Assembly: GCF_049354825.1 (NCBI RefSeq)
Contig: NZ_CP186480.1
Location: 1,426,001 to 1,490,000, forward strand
Origin: Novosphingobium sp049354825
GTDB lineage: Bacteria > Pseudomonadota > Alphaproteobacteria > Sphingomonadales > Sphingomonadaceae
Reading direction: 5' to 3'
Length of the DNA stretch: 64,000 nt
Positions 16,369 to 24,162 of the stretch are shown piece by piece; positions within the stretch are counted from its first letter, which is position 1, and each line of letters starts with the position of its first letter. A program made the position numbers and the translations under genes. The notes under the pieces were generated by a model. The model saw only the letters and a list, made by a program, of their open reading frames with translations, was not told the origin of the DNA and made no database searches.

Positions 16369-17466
16369 ATGGCGACGCTCGCCGATCCCGCCTTTGCCCG
16401 CCAGCCACACCCCGCTCCCGTCCCCGGCGCCACCCGCGTCGAAGCGCTGCGCGATCCCGGTTTCGGCAAGATATTCTCCGACCACATGGTCGTTATCGAC
16501 TGGTCCGAAGCGAAGGGCTGGCACAATGCAACGATCGGCCCGCGCGGTCCGATCGCGCTCGATCCGGCCGCTGCGGTGCTGCACTATGCGCAGGAGATCT
16601 TCGAGGGGCTCAAGGCCTATCGCACCGCCGACGGAGGCACCGCGCTGTTTCGTCCGCAGGCAAACGCCGCGCGCTTCAACCGCTCGGCCGCGCGCCTGGC
16701 GATGCCGGACCTGCCCGAGGCGCTGTTCATCGGCGCGATCAAGGAACTGGTCGCAACCGACCGCGAGTGGTTTCCCCCGGTCGACGGCGGGTCGCTTTAC
16801 CTTCGCCCGTTCATGTTCGCGTCCGAGGCGTTCCTTGGCGTGCGCCCGGCCAGGGAATACAAGTTCGTCGTCATCGCCAGCCCCGCGGGCAATTATTTCA
16901 AGTCGGGCGCGCCGGCGGTGTCGATCTGGGTCAGCAGCGACTACACCCGCGCCGCGCCTGGCGGCACCGGCGCTGCCAAGTGCGGCGGCAACTATGCCGC
17001 CAGCCTGGTGCCCCAGGCCGAGGCTATCGCGCGCGGACATGACCAGGTGGTCTTCCTTGACGCGGCGGAGCATCGCTGGATCGAGGAACTTGGCGGCATG
17101 AACCTGTTCTTCGTCATGGCCGACGGCAGCGTGATCACGCCCCCGCTGGGCGGCACGATCCTGCCCGGCATCACCCGCGACAGCCTGATCGACCTGATGC
17201 ACGACGAGGGGCTGACCGTGCGCGAGGAGCGCTATGGCATCGACCAGTGGCGCGCCGACGCCGCATCGGGCGCCTTGGTGGAGACGTTCGCGTGCGGCAC
17301 GGCCGCTGTCGTAACTGCGGTAGGCAAGGTGGCCGGCCACGACGGCGAATTCACGATCGGGGCAGGCACGCCGGGCCAGCTGACCCAGAAGCTGCGCAGC
17401 CGCCTGGTGGCTATCCAGCGCGGCGAAGCGCCCGATCCACACGGCTGGGTCGTCAGGCTGGACTGA
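16369..17466 (+). CDS. ilvE: Branched-chain-amino-acid aminotransferase
   Basis: This 365-residue fold-type IV PLP aminotransferase interconverts Leu, Ile and Val with their 2-oxo acids. Visible motifs are LHYAQEIFEGLKAYR, the phosphate/substrate region SLYLRPFMFASEAFLGVRP, the PLP lysine in GTGAAKCGGNYAAS, EELGGMNLFFV and the turn ITPPLGGTILPGITRDSL. The length fits the longer class typical of eukaryotes and many alphaproteobacteria. The ATG at 16369 is preceded by GAGGAG. Its TGA stop is directly followed by the stop of the convergent peptidase gene (TGATCA). It may be under the control of the structured leader upstream (inference). Confidence 0.97.
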   Translation: MATLADPAFARQPHPAPVPGATRVEALRDPGFGKIFSDHMVVIDWSEAKGWHNATIGPRGPIALDPAAAVLHYAQEIFEGLKAYRTADGGTALFRPQANAARFNRSAARLAMPDLPEALFIGAIKELVATDREWFPPVDGGSLYLRPFMFASEAFLGVRPAREYKFVVIASPAGNYFKSGAPAVSIWVSSDYTRAAPGGTGAAKCGGNYAASLVPQAEAIARGHDQVVFLDAAEHRWIEELGGMNLFFVMADGSVITPPLGGTILPGITRDSLIDLMHDEGLTVREERYGIDQWRADAASGALVETFACGTAAVVTAVGKVAGHDGEFTIGAGTPGQLTQKLRSRLVAIQRGEAPDPHGWVVRLD

Positions 17467-19116
17467 TCATTTTCCCGGGTTGGGCCGCAGTGTCCTGAAC
17501 TCGCTGCCCGCCTTCCACGTCGGCCAGGCAGCACCGTCCGCCAATCCGGCGCCGACACGGGCCAGCAGGTCGATGTCCATCGCCGCCCCGTCTAGGTTCC
17601 AGCTCGGATCCCAGGCGTCGCAGGCCTGGTGGTAGCACTTGCCGGTGTAGGCATCGATCCAGGCCTGCCCGGCGGGCCGGCCGCCCGTCACCAGGTCGCT
17701 GGCCCCGGCTATCCCCATCTGCAGCAGAACGGGCACGCCGCGCTTGGCGAAGCTGAAATGATCGGCGCGGTAGAACAGCCCGCGCTCGGGCAGGTTTTCG
17801 GGTGTCACCGTGCGGCCCTGCGCCGCGGCGGCTTTCGCCATGTCCTCCTCTAGGCTGGACTGGCCTTCGCCAACCAGGATCGTGTCGCGCGCGGGGCCGG
17901 CGGTCTGCAAGATGTCGAGCGTCAGGTTGGCGACGGTCTTGTCGAGTGGGAACGTCGGGTTGCGGGCATAGAACTCGGAGCCGAGCAGACCGCGTTCCTC
18001 CGCGGTCCAGAACCCGAACAGGACGCTGCGGCGCGGCGCGGGCGCGGCTTTAAAGCGGCGGGCGATTTCCAGCAGTCCGGCGACGCCCAGTGCATCGTCG
18101 TTCGCACCGGCGCGATAGATCCGCCCCTGCGCATCGGCCGGGCCGGCGCCGTAAGCATCCCAGTGGGCACCAAACATCACCGCCTCGTCAGCGGCGGCGG
18201 TGCCTGGGATCTTCGCGAGCACGTTGTGGCTGGTCACCGTCTCGCGCGTGACCGGCACGTCGGCGGTGAAGGTGGCGCCGTTCATGGCCACCGCCTTGAA
18301 CGCGGCGGACCGCGCTGCGACACGCAGCTTCGCCAGGTCCATCCCCGCGCCCGCGAACAGCCTGCTCGCCGCGTCGCCCGACAGCCAGCCCTGGAGCTGC
18401 AGCGGCGTGTCCTCGCCCGCCAGCGCATAGTTCTCGCCGTTGGGGCTGATGACCACATTCCAGCCATAGCCCGCGCCCGGCGTATCGTGCACGATCAGCG
18501 CACCCACCGCGCCGCGCCGGGCCGCTTCCTCGAACTTGTAGGTCCAGCGCCCGTAATAGGTCATCCGCTTACCGCCGAACGTGCCGGCGACCTTGTCGCC
18601 CTTGGTGGCTTCGAAATCGGGGTCGTTGACCAGGAACACGGCGACCTTGCCCTTGAGGTCCATGCCCTTGAAATCGTCCCACTTGCGCTCGGGCGCGCTG
18701 ACGCCGTAGCCGACGAAGACCAGCGGCGCGGCCGCGATCGCGGCGCGGTCCGCATCGCGCACGGTCGAGACATAGATGTCCTGCTTGAACGCCAGCGGCA
18801 GCGGCCCGGCGCGCGTTTGTGCCGCCAGCGTGGCGGGAGTGCCAAGCCGGGTATGCAGCAGCGGCACCGACTGCACCCAGGCGCCGTCCTTGCCGCCGGG
18901 TTCCAATCCCAGCCCTTGCAACCGCGCGATCAGGTAGCCGATCGTGCGATCCTCGCCCCGCGTGCCGGGTGCGCGCCCCTCGAACGTGTCGCTTGCCAGC
19001 GTGCGGACAGTCTCGGTCAGGCGCGCCGTGTCGATCGGGACGGCGGCGGGTCGATCCTGTGCAACAGCGGGCACGGTGAGCGCGGCGACGGCAGCCGCGA
19101 GAAGATATTTGTGCAT
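17467..19116 (-). CDS. M28 family zinc aminopeptidase, secreted
   Basis: The 549-residue protein has a signal peptide (MHKYLLAAAVAALTVPAVAQ). A PA (protease-associated) insertion covers about 130-270, and an M28 catalytic domain follows. The zinc ligands and catalytic residues are visible: GAHWDAYG, GANDDALGVAGLLE, TAEERGLLGSEFYA and the late His in CYHQACDAWD. The family removes N-terminal residues from peptides in the periplasm or outside the cell. The start at 19116 begins the signal peptide. The gene is convergent with ilvE, with adjacent stop codons, and divergent from the GST gene. Confidence 0.92.
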   Translation of the reverse strand: MHKYLLAAAVAALTVPAVAQDRPAAVPIDTARLTETVRTLASDTFEGRAPGTRGEDRTIGYLIARLQGLGLEPGGKDGAWVQSVPLLHTRLGTPATLAAQTRAGPLPLAFKQDIYVSTVRDADRAAIAAAPLVFVGYGVSAPERKWDDFKGMDLKGKVAVFLVNDPDFEATKGDKVAGTFGGKRMTYYGRWTYKFEEAARRGAVGALIVHDTPGAGYGWNVVISPNGENYALAGEDTPLQLQGWLSGDAASRLFAGAGMDLAKLRVAARSAAFKAVAMNGATFTADVPVTRETVTSHNVLAKIPGTAAADEAVMFGAHWDAYGAGPADAQGRIYRAGANDDALGVAGLLEIARRFKAAPAPRRSVLFGFWTAEERGLLGSEFYARNPTFPLDKTVANLTLDILQTAGPARDTILVGEGQSSLEEDMAKAAAAQGRTVTPENLPERGLFYRADHFSFAKRGVPVLLQMGIAGASDLVTGGRPAGQAWIDAYTGKCYHQACDAWDPSWNLDGAAMDIDLLARVGAGLADGAAWPTWKAGSEFRTLRPNPGK

Positions 19117-19232
19117 GGCGCAAAGGACTAGCCGATCCAGCGCGGGGTGAAAGCTATTCTTGTCCGCCGGCGCCCTTGCAGGGGGCGGCCGGGTCGCTAC
19201 CTCTGCCCGGAACGCAAGCGAAGGAGCACCCG

Positions 19233-20093
19233 ATGGCCGACGACTATACGCCCCCCGAAGTCTGGACCTGGGAGCCCGGCAACGGCGGCGCCTTCGCGGC
19301 GATCAACCGTCCCACCAGCGGCGCCCAGGTCGACAAGGCGCTGCCCGAAGGAGAGCATCCGTTCCAGCTCTATTCGCTGGGCACGCCCAACGGGCAGAAG
19401 GTGACGATCCTGTTCGAGGAGCTGCTCGAGGCCGGCTTCAGCGATGCCGAGTACGACGCCTGGCTGATCAACATCGGCGATGGTGAGCAGTTCACCAGCG
19501 GTTTCGTCGCGCTCAATCCCAATTCCAAGATTCCCGCCCTGCTCGACAAGTCGGGGTCCGAACCGTTCCGCGTTTTCGAAAGCGGCGCGATCCTGCTGCA
19601 CCTTGCGGAAAAGTTCGGCGCCTTCATTCCTACCGATGCCAAGGGCCGGGCCGAATGCCTGTCATGGCTGATGTGGCAGATGGGCAGCGCCCCGTTCATC
19701 GGCGGCGGCTTCGGGCATTTCTACCACTACGCCCCGGCCAAGATCGAATACGCCATCGACCGCTACGCGATGGAGACCAAGCGCCTGTTCGACGTCGCCG
19801 ACAAGCGGCTGGGCGAAGCGCGCTACTTGGCCGGCGACGACTACACCATCGCCGACATGGCGGCCTACGGCTGGCTGGGCGCGATCGCCAAGGGGCTCGC
19901 CTACGGCAACGCCGCGACATTTCTGTCGGTCCACGAATACGTCAACGTCCAGCGCTGGGTCGATGAGCTGACCGCGCGGCCGGGCCTGCGCCGGGGCCGC
20001 GTGGTCGGCCGCGCCTCAGCGGGCGAAGGCCGCTATCTGAAGGAACGTCACTCGGCCGAGGACTTCAAGGCGCTGGAACCCGGCGTCATCTGA
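19233..20093 (+). CDS. yghU: YghU-type glutathione S-transferase (disulfide-bond reductase)
   Basis: The 286-residue protein has the long N-terminal extension of the YghU/YfcG group (YTPPEVWTWEPGNGGAFAAINRPTSGA), a thioredoxin-fold domain (FQLYSLGTPNGQKVTILFEELLE, NPNSKIPAL, FESGAILLHLAEKFG) and an all-helical C-terminal domain. This group reduces disulfides using two bound glutathiones rather than conjugating xenobiotics. The ATG at 19233 follows an AAGGAG site. Its last 46 bp overlap the 3' end of mprF on the opposite strand. Confidence 0.92.
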   Translation: MADDYTPPEVWTWEPGNGGAFAAINRPTSGAQVDKALPEGEHPFQLYSLGTPNGQKVTILFEELLEAGFSDAEYDAWLINIGDGEQFTSGFVALNPNSKIPALLDKSGSEPFRVFESGAILLHLAEKFGAFIPTDAKGRAECLSWLMWQMGSAPFIGGGFGHFYHYAPAKIEYAIDRYAMETKRLFDVADKRLGEARYLAGDDYTIADMAAYGWLGAIAKGLAYGNAATFLSVHEYVNVQRWVDELTARPGLRRGRVVGRASAGEGRYLKERHSAEDFKALEPGVI

Positions 20094-22732
20094 ACCCGTT
20101 CGGCGGGCCGATCGTTGGCGGGACGGGGCGGCGCGCCGGTGCGGACCCGGTCCGTCACCGGGTGCCGTGCCCGCGACGCGCTGGCGCGCGACCCGCCGAC
20201 CAGAACCTGCAGGTCGTATAGCGCGCGCGCCAGCCCGATGCCGGGTACGGCGGCGATGTAACGCGGGTGCCAGGTCGGCCCGAACTTGGCCTTGAAGGCG
20301 CGCAGGCCCGCGAAGCCGTAGATGCTGCCGCCGTGGCGATAAAGGAACGCTCCCGCCCGCGCCCACACGGTCGCCAGCCGCCGCGCCGCAAGTCCCGACA
20401 AGGGCGCGAGGCCAAGGTTGAAGGTGGCATAGCCCTGCGCGTGGCCCCAGCGCATGATCTCGACCAGCAGCAGGTCCATTCCGCCCGGCGGCATCGCGGC
20501 ATCGTGGCGCATCAGGTCGATCGAGAGTTCGCCTCCGCGCCGCGCCTGCAGCAAGTTGGCGAAGGCGACGATCCGATCGTCGACCCGCAAGATCGCGAAG
20601 TCGCATTGGACGAGGTAGGAAGGGTCGAACCGCCCAATGCTGAAGGCCTTTTCGCCCTGCCCCTTGGCCGCAAGCCAGCTGGCGGAAATCCGCTCAAGCA
20701 CGGGCAGGATCGCGGGAACGTTGGCGGCGGGAACGAATTCGACCGTCGCGCCCGCGCGCAGCGCGCGGCGTTCCGAATGGCGCAAGTTGCGAAAGGCCGG
20801 GCCCTCCAGCGAAAAGGTTGCCAGCTGGACGTGGGCTTCCTCGCCGTATTTGATGATCTGCAGGCCCAGGTCGATGGCGAAGGGCAGCACGGCGGGCGAA
20901 ACCTGGTACAGCAGAAGCCGTCCCTGCGCCGCGTCGGCACGCTCTCGCAGTTCCCATAACAGGCCGGACCAGCGGTCCTGCGGCCCGGCGGGATCGCCCA
21001 GCACGATCCAGCTGGCGCCCTGGATCTGATAAAGTACGAAGGCTGTCCCGTCGCTCGACGTCAGGATGCGCTTGTCGCCGACCAGCGCCAGCTTGGCATC
21101 TGCCCTTTCGACGTCGGCGACCAGGCGCGCGATGTCGCCCGGATCGCGGACGTCCTCGCCGCTGCGCGGACGCGCCGCGCTGAACAGCCATGCCACCGTC
21201 GCCGCGATCAGCATGACCGACGCCGCCAGGCTGGCCCTTAGCGCGCGCGACGCGCCCGAATGCCAGGCGAACTGCCACCACAAGTCGTTGCTGTAGGCGA
21301 CGTGCTTGTGCGCGAAGAATGCGATCCACGCCGACAGCGCGACCGCGATCGTGCAGGCGGCCAGCCAGCCGCCCGAGAAGACGTCGAGCGTAAAGGCGGT
21401 GCGCCGGTAGAACGCCCGCCGCGACCACCCCAGCACCGCGGCGATGGCCAGCAGGATGGCGGCTTCCTCGTAATCGAAGCCCTTGGCGAGCGAGAACGCC
21501 GCCCCCGCGAACAGCAGCAGCCGCGTCAGGTGGAAGGCAGCATCGAGGCGGCGGAACAGCCCCGGCGCCAGCAGCAGCAGCGCGGTGCCGACCAGGCTGG
21601 CAGCGATGTGGGACGCCTCCACGAATGGCAGGGGCACGACCAGCCGCAGCGCCTGCAGGCGCGCGGGGATGGCGGGAAGCGACCCAGAAACGAGCAGGAT
21701 CAGGCCGCCGGTGAAGGTCAGCGCTGCCAGCAGCGGCGGCGCCAGCGCCACCGCGATCGATTGCGATACGCCCAGCGCCGCGGTTACCGGGCGCCGCCAG
21801 GCGCGCAGCTCGTAAAGGGCCAGTACGATGCCCGCGACGCCGAGCGGGGCGAGATAATAGATCAGCCGATAGGCGATCAGCGCGGCGGCCAGTTCGGGCC
21901 GGTCGATCCCGGGCAGCGCCGCGATCATCGCCGCCTCGAACACCCCCAACCCACCCGGAACGTGTGTCAGCGTGGCGATCAGCAGCGCCGCGCAGTAGGC
22001 CGACAGAACCGCCGGAAACAACGCCGATCCCGCGCCGGGCAGCAGCACGAACAGGACCGCGCAGGCCAGCGTCACGTCGCAGGTCGCGATGGCCAGCGCG
22101 CCCGCGCCCTGCCGCGCGGTTGGCAGCGGCATCTGCCAGCGCAGCAGCGCGATGGAGCGGCGCCGGCGGCCGAGCACGGGCATCAGCCCGGCCAGCGCTG
22201 CCACTACGAGAGCCAGGATGATCGGCTGCGCGGCAGGTGCGACCGTCAGCGGACCCAGCGGGAACGGCGCCTGCCTCAGCGCGGTCGCCAGCCCGCCCGC
22301 GATGACCAGGCCGCCGTAGAAAAACGCGCCTGCCAGCGCCATGATGCGCCCGATGTCGCCCCCGCCGATGCCGTGCCCGGTGTAGAGCCGGTAGCGCGCC
22401 GAGCCACCGGTCAGCAGCGACAGGCCCAGGTTGTGGCTGAGCGTGTAGCTGACGAAGGAGGCCAGCGCCGCTGTCCGCCAGCGCAGCGGCCGGCCGATCA
22501 CGCGCAGCGCCATCGCGTCGTAAAGCGTCAGCGCCAGATAGCTGCCGGCGGTGAACAGAACCGCGAGCGCCAACCGCGCCGCGCTGACCCCGTGCCAGGC
22601 CGCGCGGATATCGCGCATGCTGACTTCGCCGAGCAGGCGGTCGACCGCGAACAGCCCCAGCCCCGCCAGGACCACCACCGCGCCCAGCGCCACAAGCCGC
22701 CGGGCCGACGCCGAAAGCGCGATGGGGACCAC
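20048..22732 (-). CDS. mprF: MprF/LpiA-like phosphatidylglycerol aminoacyltransferase
   Basis: The 894-residue protein has an N-terminal flippase-like membrane region of about 12-14 helices (about 10-530) and a soluble C-terminal DUF2156 aminoacyl-transferase domain (about 540-850; FVLYQIQGASWIVLGDPAG, then RGGELSIDLMRHDAAMPPGGMDLLLVEIMRWGHAQG, FNLGLAPLSGL, KFGPTWHPRYI). MprF moves lysine (or alanine) from tRNA onto phosphatidylglycerol and flips the lipid, lowering surface charge. I chose GTG at 22732, 10 bp after the DUF2147 stop; a TTG at 22786 would overlap that gene. The companion gene upstream is an AcvB-like hydrolase of the same lipid. Confidence 0.9.
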   Translation of the reverse strand: MVPIALSASARRLVALGAVVVLAGLGLFAVDRLLGEVSMRDIRAAWHGVSAARLALAVLFTAGSYLALTLYDAMALRVIGRPLRWRTAALASFVSYTLSHNLGLSLLTGGSARYRLYTGHGIGGGDIGRIMALAGAFFYGGLVIAGGLATALRQAPFPLGPLTVAPAAQPIILALVVAALAGLMPVLGRRRRSIALLRWQMPLPTARQGAGALAIATCDVTLACAVLFVLLPGAGSALFPAVLSAYCAALLIATLTHVPGGLGVFEAAMIAALPGIDRPELAAALIAYRLIYYLAPLGVAGIVLALYELRAWRRPVTAALGVSQSIAVALAPPLLAALTFTGGLILLVSGSLPAIPARLQALRLVVPLPFVEASHIAASLVGTALLLLAPGLFRRLDAAFHLTRLLLFAGAAFSLAKGFDYEEAAILLAIAAVLGWSRRAFYRRTAFTLDVFSGGWLAACTIAVALSAWIAFFAHKHVAYSNDLWWQFAWHSGASRALRASLAASVMLIAATVAWLFSAARPRSGEDVRDPGDIARLVADVERADAKLALVGDKRILTSSDGTAFVLYQIQGASWIVLGDPAGPQDRWSGLLWELRERADAAQGRLLLYQVSPAVLPFAIDLGLQIIKYGEEAHVQLATFSLEGPAFRNLRHSERRALRAGATVEFVPAANVPAILPVLERISASWLAAKGQGEKAFSIGRFDPSYLVQCDFAILRVDDRIVAFANLLQARRGGELSIDLMRHDAAMPPGGMDLLLVEIMRWGHAQGYATFNLGLAPLSGLAARRLATVWARAGAFLYRHGGSIYGFAGLRAFKAKFGPTWHPRYIAAVPGIGLARALYDLQVLVGGSRASASRARHPVTDRVRTGAPPRPANDRPAERVQMTPGSSALKSSAE

Positions 22733-22742
22733 CGGGGGGGCG

Positions 22743-23165
22743 TCAGGCCCGGCGCCAGATCTGCGACTTGCAGACCAGCCCGGCAAGGATGCAGCCGCTG
22801 ACCTTCAGTTTGCCGCCGCCCTGCAGTTCGAGCGTCGACGAAAAGCGGTGGCCCATATCGGGCACGAAAACGTGGCCCGACCACCGGCCCGGGCCCGACG
22901 GCCGATAGTCCTGAAGCAATTCGGTGCCGACCAGCCGGGCGGTGCCGCCCTCGCGGGCTTCCTCCTCGGCGCCGGGCGTTGCCCAGACCACGCGGCCGCA
23001 CAGACTTTCGCCGCACTGTTCGGTGCGGACCTTCACGCTGTTGAACGGGTTGATCCAGATCATTCCGTCGATGCCGGGCGGCGGGCTTGCGTACGCGGGC
23101 TGCCCCGTCGCGGCCAGCGCGAGGGCGGCGGCAAGGCACAGGGGAAAACGCGCAAACCTGGACAT
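22743..23165 (-). CDS. DUF2147-family exported protein
   Basis: The 140-residue protein has a signal peptide ending near PAYAS. The mature part (IDGMIWINPFNSVKVRTEQCGESLCGRVVWATPG, later GHVFVPDMGHRFSSTLELQGGGKLKVSGCI, ending LVCKSQIWRRA) matches the DUF2147 pattern of a small periplasmic beta-barrel-like domain. Four cysteines could form two disulfides. It is sandwiched between acvB and mprF with gaps of 52 and 10 bp, so a role in the lysyl-phosphatidylglycerol cycle is possible but inferred from context alone. Confidence 0.85.
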   Translation of the reverse strand: MSRFARFPLCLAAALALAATGQPAYASPPPGIDGMIWINPFNSVKVRTEQCGESLCGRVVWATPGAEEEAREGGTARLVGTELLQDYRPSGPGRWSGHVFVPDMGHRFSSTLELQGGGKLKVSGCILAGLVCKSQIWRRA

Positions 23166-23217
23166 CGGCGCCTCGGGCAGGCCAGAACGGCAGCCCTCGC
23201 CGCTGCGCCCGCAAAGC

Positions 23218-23946
23218 TTAACGCAAGCTGATGCTCACGCCGATTGCCTGCACGACCGCGGCATTGATCGCCGCGTTATCGAAGCGCAGCAAGTGGCCGC
23301 CGGGCAAAACGACGTGGCGGACGCGCACCCCGCCGAACTCGCCGCACGGCGATGCCGCCTCGTCACGCCCCGAAATGCAGGTGAGCGGAAGCCACGTCAG
23401 ATCGCGCAGCGTATCCATCGCCGCCTCGTCGGGGCGCCCCCATTCAAGCATTTCGCGCAACGAAACCTCGAAATAGAGCGCGCGAGTCGGCACGATCAGG
23501 ACGGCGCCGCGCACGGCTTCGCGCCGGGCTGGCGAAAGGCCTGCCAGTCCGACTTGCGCGGCGTCGGCGCCCAGCGAATGACCGATGACGACCACGTGGC
23601 GTCCCGGCGCCAGCGCCTGCGCGCGCGCGATCGCCCGATCGAGCAGCGCGGCGATCTCAGCCGGCTGGCGGTGGCGGCGAAAAAACGTCAGCGAATTGAT
23701 CGCGACGACGGGAATGCCCCGGCTCGTCAGCGCGGCGATGGTCGGTTGCCCGGCCCCGAGCCGCAAGCCCACATCGCTTGAAAGATAGACCGCGGCGAGA
23801 TTGCTGCCGTGCCGGGTGCCGGCCGGATAGATGGAAATCGCGTCCGCGTTGAAATAGCCGGACCAGGCGAGCAGCGCGGCGATCGAAGCAGCGAGCGCCG
23901 CCAGCCAGGTGGCGCCGCGGCGCCAGCGAGACGATCTTCGGGCCAT
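23218..23946 (-). CDS. AcvB/VirJ-like lysyl-phosphatidylglycerol hydrolase
   Basis: The 242-residue alpha/beta-hydrolase has an N-terminal membrane or signal segment (TWLAALAASIAALLAWSGYF). The nucleophile elbow is VVVIGHSLGADAAQVG, the acid is in CISGRDEAAS and the His is in VVLPGGHLLRFD. The placement in VirJ/AcvB rests on this fold, size and the IYPAGTRHGSNLAAVYLSSDVGLR opening. In Agrobacterium, AcvB hydrolyses lysyl-phosphatidylglycerol in the periplasm and is co-encoded with the synthase LpiA; the same pairing occurs here with mprF two genes downstream. The ATG at 23946 is chosen; a longer frame upstream runs into the tRNA fragment. Confidence 0.82.
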   Translation of the reverse strand: MARRSSRWRRGATWLAALAASIAALLAWSGYFNADAISIYPAGTRHGSNLAAVYLSSDVGLRLGAGQPTIAALTSRGIPVVAINSLTFFRRHRQPAEIAALLDRAIARAQALAPGRHVVVIGHSLGADAAQVGLAGLSPARREAVRGAVLIVPTRALYFEVSLREMLEWGRPDEAAMDTLRDLTWLPLTCISGRDEAASPCGEFGGVRVRHVVLPGGHLLRFDNAAINAAVVQAIGVSISLR

Positions 23947-24048
23947 GCAATCCGCGTCCTGGGGCGCAGGTCGTCCGCGCCGCGCCTGCTTGCCGGGCCG
24001 GATTGCGGATTGCAAACGGGATGTGAATAGGCGCGGGCGTTGCGAGAC

Positions 24049-24073
24049 TGGCTGGGGCGGCAGGAGTCGAACC
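24049..24073. repeat. attL-like repeat: copy of the tRNA-Gln 3' end
   Basis: TGGCTGGGGCGGCAGGA, one mismatched base (G here, T in the tRNA copy), then TCGAACC: 24 of 25 bases match 32318-32342. It corresponds on the minus strand to T-loop, 3' acceptor and CCA. The T-stem partner is missing, so this is a fragment and not a tRNA. The mismatch falls at T-loop position 59, which is variable in tRNAs. Confidence 0.85.
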
Positions 24074-24127
24074 CTTCTCAAGCAAACTGCCGCAGATTAC
24101 CGTAAGTTATTGACCAGCCGGCGTATA

Positions 24128-24162
24128 TGTTACATCTGAATGCTACAGTAGATGCTACAATC
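24128..24162 (+). repeat. Three direct TGCTACA-type motifs inside the left end
   Basis: TGTTACATC begins at 24128, TGCTACAGT at 24141 and TGCTACAATC at 24153, all in the same orientation with steps of 13 and 12 bp. They straddle the integrase start codon. A matching set of three sits inside the right end. The likely role is arm-type binding sites for the integrase or an excisionase. Confidence 0.65.

Noticed and set aside
24049..24080. A second tRNA gene at the left end
   Set aside because: Only the T-loop, 3' T-stem and acceptor strand are present; no D-arm, anticodon arm or 5' acceptor strand pairs with it.
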